Shown piece by piece: positions 56,316 through 64,000 of a stretch of DNA of 64,000 nt. The position numbers were made by a program, and so were the translations under genes. Origin of the DNA: Elephas maximus indicus (taxonomy: Eukaryota; Chordata; Mammalia; Proboscidea; Elephantidae). The notes beneath the pieces were generated by a model. That model searched no databases. It was given only the letters and a program-made list of their open reading frames with translations, and was not told the DNA's origin. The stretch lies in the NCBI RefSeq assembly GCF_024166365.1, contig NC_064826.1, positions 25,072,001 through 25,136,000 on the forward strand, in the 5' to 3' direction. Position 1 is the first letter of the stretch; the number at the start of each line of letters is the position of its first letter.

Positions 56316-57090
56316 GTCACGGGTTTGCCTTTTGGGAGAAGAAGAATGGAATGAAATTTTTAAAAAATTGGTTAGCTCATAATAGCACAATGGGTTACAG
56401 CAGTGGAAGATTTTTCCAGTGAGCATAAGCAACAGAATAAATTTGTTGCAAGGATTAGGGAAAGCCTACATCATCAACGAACAAGGCGTTCGAAAATACA
56501 GGAACCACACCAGCTTTGGAATCAAAAGGCTGTTTCAGGTAGCACAGTGGAGATTGACATGGCTGAATGGTTTTTTGTACCAGCACCATCCTGCTCAAAA
56601 TTCATCTCTTCAATAGAGTTTGACTGGGCTTGGTTGGGTAATGTAGCCACCCTGTGACTTGGGGCAGGGCACTGTGATTGACAGCTCTGCAATGACTGCT
56701 ATCATGGGATTGGAGTTGACTGGGTAATTCTCTAAAAGGAAATAGAGATATTATTACCAAGAGGGGGCAGAATAGACCCTGGGCAGACAAAAACAAGAAA
56801 ATGTCCACTCTGCTACATTCTAGGGTTGTTGGGGAAATTAAATAAGAACCATGATGTATCTGAGACATAGTGCTAAAAAAGTAGTAGTTATTATTATTAT
56901 TGTTCCTGTTGTTATTACTATTACCTCCACTTAAGTGAAGCTCAAGAGTCAGTGCCTGACACATCAGGCATGCAATTTGAGAAAAATCAGTAATATTAAC
57001 CAAGTTCTCTATCTGGGAGACATGTTCACCCCAAGGAGGCTGATGCACACACGCCTGCATAGTCAGAGTTGTCAGGAAGAAGCCTGCCTG
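56316..57090. other. Intergenic, with a MIR-like tail
   Basis: At 56815-56935 'agggttgttggggaaattaa' leading into ATT triplets is MIR-like. At 56756-56769 'ccaagagggggcag' partly fits a CTCF core. No gene seen. Confidence 0.45.
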
Positions 57091-57478
57091 CCCTCCTTCC
57101 TTCCTTCCTTCCTTCCTTCCTTCCTTCCTTCCTTCCTTCCTTCCTTCCTTCCTTCCTTCCTTCCTTCCTTCCTTCCTTCCTTCCTTCCTTCCTTCCTTCC
57201 TTCCTTCCTTCCTTCCTTCCTTCCTTCCTTCCTTCCTTCCTTCCTTCCTTCCTTCCTTCCTTCCTTCCTTCCTTCCTTCCTTCCTTCCTTCCCTCCCTCC
57301 CTCCCTCCCTCCCTCCCTCCCTCCCTCCCTCCCTCCCTCCCTCCTTCCTTCCTTCCTTCCCTCCTTCCTTCCTTCCCTCCTTCCCTCCTTCCTTCCTTCC
57401 CTCCTTCCCTCCTTCCCTCCTTCCCTCCTTCCCTCCTTCCCTCCTTCCCTCCTCCCTCCCTTTCTTCCTTCCTTCCCT
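57091..57478 (+). repeat. 388-bp pure polypyrimidine tetranucleotide array
   Basis: All 388 bases are C or T. The tract is about 49 units of (TTCC) from 57094 to 57290, then about 13 units of (CCCT), then a compound CCTT/CCCT mix to 57478. The complementary strand is (GGAA)n and (GGGA)n, giving open frames in all phases that are not genes. The array could adopt triplex DNA and, on the minus strand, G-quadruplex structure. Confidence 0.98.
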
Positions 57479-58342
57479 GTTAGACTTCCCCCACAAAACT
57501 ATCCTGGAGAACTGCTCTCTGAGTAAGATTACTGCTGGGTTTCTTTGCAGTGGCTTACACAAGAGGTTCCCTTTGTGCTCTGTTAGCTTTTTGCACACTG
57601 AAAATTTTGGCCTCTGGGTGTTTTTCCTCCAGTAGCTAGGCATTCCCAAATGACACCATGCTAGCTAGAAGATTCAAATTAAATCAGATGTCATCGTGTT
57701 GGCAGAGCTTCACCTTCTGCGTAGTGTTCTACAACACCTAGCCTAGCCCTCGGGCAGAGTAAATTCTTCCTGATTGATTTACCACAAGAGTGACCTTACA
57801 TAAAGCAGAAACAGGACTGTGTGAATAGGTTGCTTTGAAAGTTCCTCAAAATATCTCCTCTAGTTATCTTCCCCTTTCAGCTTGTTAAGGTACTTAAAGT
57901 TTATATTATCACTGTTGTGAGGTTTCTTCTGAAGATAAAATATAAATTGTTGCCAAAAGTTGTGTGTATTATTCTCTTAGCTCCTATTATTGTTAATTAT
58001 TAAACAATTATAAAATAAACTGTAAAATTAAAAGGTGATACCAAAGGAACCCATTCTGGGCTATGACTACTGAAGACAAGAGAAGGACCTTGGGTCTCCA
58101 GGAAGTAAGCGAAGCTCACTAGGAGACAAGAAGAGGCTGTCTGAAGGGAAATTACATCAATGAATATTTGTTTTCTATTAAAGTTTGGTCAAGATTTTTG
58201 GTCTTAGCATAGTTTCCAGAGGATTGGGAATCTTCAGAGAATTCACCAAGGCTCACATTACATCTCTAGTTGTTTCCAAAACAGTCTGAAACCTGAGGAA
58301 TAGGTAAGAATAAAAGCTCAATACCAATATTTAGTATCCTCT
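57479..58342. other. Intergenic, nothing recognised
   Basis: No supported gene or young transposon. Confidence 0.4.
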
Positions 58343-58354
58343 AGTTTGCGATCA

Positions 58355-58695
58355 TTGGGAGCATTGGTAGTTCTGTGGTAGAATTCTCCCCTTCCATGCT
58401 GGAGACCTGGGTTTGATTCCTGGTTAATACACTACCTGCGCAGCCACCACCATCTGTCAGTGGAGGCCTGCGTTTTGCTATGATGCTGAGCAGATTCCAT
58501 TGGAACTTCCAGAGGAAGACAAACTAGGAAGAAAAGACTGGCGGTGATCTACTTCCCAAAACCAGCGGATGAGAACCCTATTGAACAATAGCCTGATCCA
58601 CACCCAATCACAGGGATGGTGCAGGACACTTTATTCCATTGTGCATGAGATCACTATGAATCGAGGTCAACTGGACAGCAGCTAACAGCAGCAAC
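58355..58695 (+). mobile_element. SINE with tRNA-Gly-like head and RTE-derived tail
   Basis: 58361-58427 is similar to tRNA-Gly ('gcattggtagttctgtggta', A-box-like 58366-58378, B box ggtttgattcc at 58410-58420, anticodon-position TCC). The middle has 'atctgtcagtggaggcctgc' and 'ggcggtgatctacttcccaa'. The end ('ttattccattgtgcatgaga' then 'ctggacagcagctaacagca') matches the RTE 3' tail. The duplication agtttgcgatca / agtttgcagtca lies at 58343-58354 and 58696-58707. Base-paired tRNA ends are lost, so it is not a tRNA gene. Confidence 0.9.
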
Positions 58696-58707
58696 AGTTT
58701 GCAGTCA

Positions 58708-59407
58708 GTGGATAACTGAAATCGTTGAGATTTATACCCTCTCCATGAGTCAAAATTGACCAATAGTTTTATACCCTCTGCCACTGACATCACCTTCAGT
58801 AAACTCCAGATATAAAGGATGAAGACTACTTCTAACTTTAAATAGGTTTCTTGAGAGTGTGTGTGTTTTAATAGAGTATCTAAAAAAACAGTGTGGGACA
58901 TTTGAGTTGAATGTGCACTGTAACCACACACCAGTTGTCACATTCCAGTGGGAGCAGACTGTCGTAAATGGTTTAATAGAAATTGTAAACATTATCAGCA
59001 AAGCTGTCACACCTCATAATTAGTCATGGACTATGCTTTGTTTCCTCAGTTCTACCACTACCCAGTAGAGGTTCCTTAATAACCCTAGAGACTCAGGACC
59101 ATTTTCTGCTGTCATGCCTCTATCTTCTTTCCATATGAACACTCACCTTTGGCGTATTCAATCTTAAAACCTATGAAATGGATAACTGATGAAAATCCTC
59201 AGGTTTAATAATTCTGTAGTAGCTTATATGTAAAAATATGATGAACTCAGAGTTAAATAACTTTCCACGAGTGAGTTTTTTGTTTGTTTTTATTTCATTT
59301 TTTTTTTTAGCAAGCATCTGTGTGTTTCAGAGCTGCACTGGTGGGCTTTCCTGGAGCCTAATTTGTGTGTGAGATACAGATACTATTTCAACTAATAATG
59401 GAGCTCT
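58708..59407. other. Intergenic, nothing recognised
   Basis: No supported gene or repeat family; a T-rich run lies at 59299-59308. Confidence 0.4.
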
Positions 59408-59419
59408 GCTCTACACCTG

Positions 59420-59586
59420 AAAATGCTGGTGGCATAGTGGTTAAGTGCTATGGCTGTTAACCAAAATGTTGGCAGTTCGAATCTACCAGGCACTCTTTGG
59501 AAACTCTACGCGGAAGTTCTACTCCTTCCTGTAGGGTCGCTATGAGTCAGAATCGACTCAATGGCAAGGGGTTTGGTTTTGGTTTG
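59420..59586 (+). mobile_element. AfroSINE
   Basis: 'ggtggcatagtggttaagtg', 'tggcagttcgaatctaccag', 'gtcgctatgagtcagaatcg'. The perfect 12-bp duplication gctctacacctg lies at 59408-59419 and 59587-59598. Confidence 0.96.
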
Positions 59587-59783
59587 GCTCTACACCTGGA
59601 GGCTTGCTTATGGAGTTGCAAGTCACAAGTGAGATCATTGTGGAAACAACTGGTAGAACTTGCCAATACCATTAACTTAAAAAATGTAAGCTAGCCTGGA
59701 ATAAGACTGGACTCTATCATGTGTGTTAAGATCATATCAAAGGAACACATTGCTGGACAGAGCAAATCCAAACTGACGTCATG

Positions 59784-62700
59784 TTGTTGTTGTTAGGTGC
59801 CATCAAGTCGGTTCCGATTCATAGTGACTCAGCCCTGCGCCATGCTCACAATCGTTATGCTTAAGCCTATTGTTGCAGCGACCACGTCAGTCTATCTCCT
59901 TGAGGGTCTTCCTCTTTTCCACTGACTCTGTACTTTACCAAGCATGATGTCCTCCTCCAGGGACTGATCCCTCCTGACAACATGTCCAAAATATGTAAGT
60001 AGCAGTCTCACCATCTTTGCTTCTAAGGAACATTCTGGTTGTACTTCTTCCAAGACAGATTGGTTCATTCTTTTTGCAGTCCATGGAATATTCAATATTC
60101 TTCACCAACACCACAGTTCAAAGGCGTCAATTCTTTTTCGGTCTTCCTTATTCATCGTCCAGCTTTCACATGCCTATGGCGCGATTGAAAATACCATGGC
60201 TTGGGTCAGGTGCACCTTAGTCTTCAAGGTGACCCCTTTGATTTTCAACACTAAAGTTTAAAAAGAGGTCCTTTGCAGCAGATTTGCCCAATACAATGCA
60301 TCTTTTGATTTCTTGACTGCTACTTCCATGGGTATTGATTGTGGATCCAAGTAAAATGAAATCCTCTACAATTTCAATCTTTTATCTGTTTGTCATGATG
60401 TTGCTTTTTGGTCCAGTTGTGAGGATTTTTGTTTTCTTTATTTTTTTAAAAAAAAATTTTTTTTTTCTTTTATGTTGCGGTACAATCCATACTGAAGGCT
60501 GTGGTCTTTGATCTTCATCAGTAAGTGCTTCAAGTCCTCTTCACTTTCAGCAGGCAAGGTTGTATCATCTGCATATAATAGCTGTTAATGAGTCTTCCTC
60601 CAATCCTAATGCCCCGTTCTTCTTCATATAGTCCAGTTTTTTGGATTATTTGCTCAACATACACATCAAATAAGCATGGTGAAAAGATACAACCCTGACA
60701 CACACCTTTCCTGACTTTAAACCATGCAGCATCCCTTGTTCTGTCCAGACAACTGCCTCCAGATCTATGTACAGGTTCCTCACGAGCACTATTAAGTGTT
60801 CTGAAATTTCCGTTCTTCGCAATGTTATCCATAATTTGTTACGATCCATACAGTCGAATGCCTTTGCATAGATAATAAAACGCAGATAAACATCCTTCTG
60901 GTATTCTCTGCTTTCAGCCGGGATCCATCTGACATCAACAATGATATCCCTGGTACCATGTCCTCTTCTGAATCCATCCTGAATTTCTGGCAGTTTCCTG
61001 TCAATATACTGCTGCCTCTGTTTTTGAATTATCTTCAGCAAAATTTTGCTCGTATGTGATATTAATGATTTTGTTTGATAATTTCCGTATTTGGTTGGTT
61101 TACCTTTCTTGGGAATAGGCATAAATATGGGTCTCTCCCAGTCCGTTGGCCAGGTAGCTCTCTTCCAAATTTTTTGGCATAGACGAGTGAGCACTTCCAG
61201 GGCTGCGTCGCTTTGTTGGAACATTTCGATTGATATTCTGTCAATTCCTGGAGCCCTATTTTTTGCCCATGCCTTCAGTAGGCCTTGGACTTCTTCCTTC
61301 AGTATCATCTGTTCCTCATCATATGCTACCTTTTGAAATGGTTGCACATCAACCAATTCTTTTTGGTACAATGACTCTGTGTATTCCTTCCATCTTCTTT
61401 CGATGCTTCCTGCATTGTTTAACATTTTCCCCACAGAATCCTTCACTATTGCAACTCAAGGCTTGAATTTTTTCTTCAGTTATTCCAACTTGAGAAATGC
61501 CAAGTGTGATCAACTCTTTTGGTTTTCTATCTCCAGCACTTTGCACATGTCATTATAATACTTTACTTTTTCTTCTCGAGCCCCCCTTTGAAATCTTCTC
61601 TTTAACTCTTTTACTTCATCATTTCTTCCTTTTGCTTTAGCTACTCTACAGTGAAGAGCAAGTTTCAGAGTCTCTTCTGACATCCATTTTTGTCTTTTCT
61701 TTCCTTCTTGTCTTTTTAATGACCTCTTTCTTTCTTCATGTATGATGTCCTTGACGTCATTCCACACAACTCATTTGGCCTTCGGTTAACAGGGCTCAAA
61801 GTGTCAAATCTATTCTTGAGATGGTCTCTAAATTCAGGTGGGATATACTCAAGGTCATACTTTGGATCTCGCGGACTTTTTCCAATTTTCTTCATTTTCA
61901 ACTTGAACTTGCATATGGGCAATGGATGGTCTTTTCCACAGTCAGCCCCTGGCCTTGTTCTGACTGATGACATTCAGCTTTTCCACAGTCTCTTTCCACA
62001 GATGTACTCTATTGATTCCTGCATATTCCATATGATGAGATCCATACAGTCACCATTAATGTTGGCGAAAAATGGTATTTGCACTGAAGAACTCTTTGGT
62101 CTTGCAAAATTCTGTCATGCAATCTCTGGCATTGTTTCTATCACCAAGGCCATATTTTCCAACTACTGATCCTTGTTTCCAACTTTCACATTTCAATCAC
62201 CAGTAATTATCAATGTATCCTGATTGCATGTTTGATCAATTTCAGACTTCAGAAGCTGGCAAAAATCTTCAGTTTCTTCATCTTTGGCCTTAGTGGTTTA
62301 TGTGTAAATTTGAATAATAGTGGTATTAACCGGTCTTCCTTGTAGGTGTATTGATATTATCCTATCACTGACAGCATTGTACTTCAGGATAGATCTCAGA
62401 ATGTTCTTTCTGACGAGAATGCAACACCATTCCTCTTCAAGTTGTCATTGCCAGCGTAGTAGACTATGTGATTGCCGATTCAAAATAACTAATACCAGTC
62501 CATTTCAGCTCACTAATGCATAGGATGTAAATGTTTATGTGTTCCGTTTCGTTTTTGACATTTTCCAATTTTCCTAGATTCATACTTCGTACATTCCAGG
62601 TTCTGATTATTACTGGATGTTTGCAGCTGTTTCTTCTCATTTTGAGTCATGCCACATCAGCAAATGAAGGTCAGAAAGCTTTACTCCATTCATGTCATTA

Positions 62701-63006
62701 AGGTGGACTCTGAGGTGGCAGCTCTTTCCCATTTGTCTTTTGAGTGCCTTCCAACCTGAGGGACTCATCTTTTGGCATTACACTAGCCAATGTTCTGCTA
62801 CTATTCATAAGGTTTTCACTGGCTAATTCTTTCCAGAAGTAGGCTTCTGGGTCCTTCTTCCTAGTCTGTCTTAGTCTGGAAGCCTAGCTAAAACCTGTCT
62901 GCCATGGGTGACCCTGCTGGTATCTGAATACTGGTGGCATAGCTTCTAGCATCAAAGCAACACGCAAGCCCCCACAGTATGACAAACTGACAGATAGGTG
63001 GGGGAC
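59784..63006 (-). mobile_element. Full-length RTE LINE, antisense, with TSD
   Basis: A 3.2 kb RTE bounded by ctgacgtcatg (59773-59783) and ctgatgtcatg (63007-63017). In minus-strand order it holds a 5' region, a degraded apurinic endonuclease region (about 62700-61950), a basic linker, the reverse transcriptase region and the 3' tail ending in CAA repeats at 59784. The RT YADD codons are readable at 60564-60575 but out of frame with the upstream RT segment. It is the most complete copy in the window and is no longer coding-competent. Confidence 0.93.
60646..61446 (-). pseudogene. RTE reverse transcriptase remnant (266 open codons)
   Basis: The longest open stretch of any RTE copy here. The fragment covers the N-terminal and finger/palm parts of the RT domain: RAPGIDRISIEMF near residues 69-81 and a GFRRGHGTRD block near 157-166 are typical of non-LTR RTs. 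It begins at an arbitrary methionine and breaks before the YADD motif, which lies downstream in another frame. The protein is therefore incomplete, with no endonuclease domain and no catalytic aspartate pair in frame. Confidence 0.85.
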
Positions 63007-63227
63007 CTGATGTCATGACTGTTGGCAAATGCTCTACCAGTGATGAGCAGATTCCAGGATTACAGAGAGTCTACATGGCTGAATAAACAATTTTATAGTG
63101 CAATTGATATTTCTCCAATAATAAATATTAAATTATCAACTATTAACTGATCTATATAAATCAATTAATTAAAAGGAAAAATTATAACCATTATTAAATA
63201 ATACCTTTTTTTTTTAGTCAATAGGAA

Positions 63228-63619
63228 CTGAAGAAGAACTGATTCCTTCGGATTATGGTGCTGGTGAAGAATAATGAATACAACCTGGACTGCTGGAAGA
63301 GCGAACAGATCTGCCTTAGAAGAAGTACAGCTAGAACGCTACTTAGAAGAGAGGATGGCAAGACTTCATCTAATATACTTTGGACATGTTATCAGGAGGG
63401 ACCAGTCCCTGAAGAAGGACATCATGCTTGGTAAAGTAGAGGATTAGAGAAAAAGAAGAAGACACTCAATGAGATGGATTGATTCAGTGGTTGCAACAAT
63501 GGGCTTAAACATAGCAGTGATTGCGAGGATAGTGCAGAACCAGTCAGTGCTTTGTTCTATTGTAGGTAGGGTCTTGATGAATCAAAACCTACTCGTGTAC
63601 TTAATAACAGCAAAAACAA
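63228..63619 (+). mobile_element. RTE 3' fragment, sense
   Basis: 'tgaagaagaactgattcctt', 'tagaagaagtacagctagaa', 'gggaccagtccctgaagaag', 'tgagatggattgattcagtg'. The perfect 10-bp duplication tcaataggaa lies at 63218-63227 and 63620-63629. Confidence 0.94.
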
Positions 63620-63629
63620 TCAATAGGAA

Positions 63630-63836
63630 TCCATAAGAGGTGCAAATGGTTAATGTACTGTACTGCTAACTGAAAGCCCAGAGATTCAAGACCACCCAAA
63701 GGCACCGTGGAAGAAAGGCCTGGTAATCTACTTCCAAAAAATCAGCTGTTGAAAATCCTATGGAGTGCAGTTCTACTCTGACACAATAAATGAGGTTGTT
63801 GCCAGATGTTAGAACTGGCTCAATGGCATCTGGTTT
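63630..63836 (+). mobile_element. AfroSINE, older type
   Basis: 'gaggtgcaaatggttaatgt', 'gaagaaaggcctggtaatct', 'gcagttctactctgacacaa', 'ctggctcaatggcatctggt'. It abuts the RTE duplication and is diverged. Confidence 0.87.
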
Positions 63837-63884
63837 TAATAAATCTTCTTTGAGGAACTGGACAAAACTATAATAAGAGCACTT

Positions 63885-63965
63885 ATACTGCACCAGTTTC
63901 CAGAAACATTTCATTTAATCCCAACTACAATGTGATGGAGACATTATTACCTCTGTTCTGTAGGG
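63885..63965 (+). mobile_element. MIR-like ancient repeat scrap
   Basis: 'tttcatttaatcccaactac' then 'gagacattattacctctgtt' resembles the MIR 'aatcctcacaacaac' region. Confidence 0.5.
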
Positions 63966-64000
63966 TTTGCACTGTCTCCGGAAAAGACAACATTTAGTGC

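Noticed and set aside
56756..56769. Second CTCF site
   Set aside because: 'ccaagagggggcag' mismatches two core positions; kept only as a note.
57026..57649. Open frames of 182-207 codons of repeated LPSF or KEGR units
   Set aside because: They are translations of the tetranucleotide microsatellite in different phases on both strands and have no start context or homologue.
58361..58427. tRNA-Gly gene
   Set aside because: The acceptor stem does not pair and the sequence continues into a SINE body and RTE tail flanked by a target duplication.
1..64000. A new defence, CRISPR-like or operon-type system
   Set aside because: The window is ordinary mammalian genomic DNA with one known gene and transposons; no direct-repeat array with unique spacers or gene cluster is present.

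Overview
The window is nuclear DNA of a placental mammal and carries one protein-coding gene, GPR37 (Pael receptor), on the + strand. The encoded protein is 615 aa: exon 1 (13604-14632) encodes residues 1-343, exon 2 (39200-40018) encodes residues 344-615, and a 24.6 kb GT-AG intron lies between. The receptor core matches the human protein closely as I know it, while the N-terminal ectodomain is more diverged. The host is almost certainly an afrotherian, most likely a paenungulate such as an elephant. The evidence is dozens of AfroSINEs (tRNA-like head plus RTE-derived 3' tail), many copies of the parent RTE-clade LINE, and a second SINE with a tRNA-Gly-like head. There is no Alu, B1/B2 or carnivore SINE.

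Layout. 1-12150 is intergenic: a 5'-truncated RTE (84-2281), a long fragmented antisense L1 (about 7.1-11.0 kb), an antisense MLT1-like LTR and many AfroSINEs. 12380-13603 is a CpG-rich promoter/5' flank with a possible short uORF. 13604-40018 is GPR37; its intron holds L1 fragments, a near full-length RTE (30437-33833), nested SINE mosaics and a good CTCF-like motif (26031-26045). The 3' UTR with candidate poly(A) signals follows. 40.8-64 kb is downstream intergenic DNA with stacked AfroSINEs, an old antisense L1, MaLR-type LTRs with 5-bp target duplications, a 388-bp pure polypyrimidine tract (57091-57478), and a full-length RTE with target duplication (59784-63006).

The gene and its promoter are the only parts with a clear host function. 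The rest is a layered transposon record in which about twenty insertions can be bounded by target-site duplications read directly from the sequence. I found no new protein system, no CRISPR array and no functional non-coding RNA gene. The most unusual items are structural: the polypyrimidine tract, a snap-back 5' end on an RTE copy, a head-only SINE inside an RTE, a triple SINE nest, and the two SINE families that share the same LINE tail. Repeat family names come from remembered consensus patterns, not from a database search.
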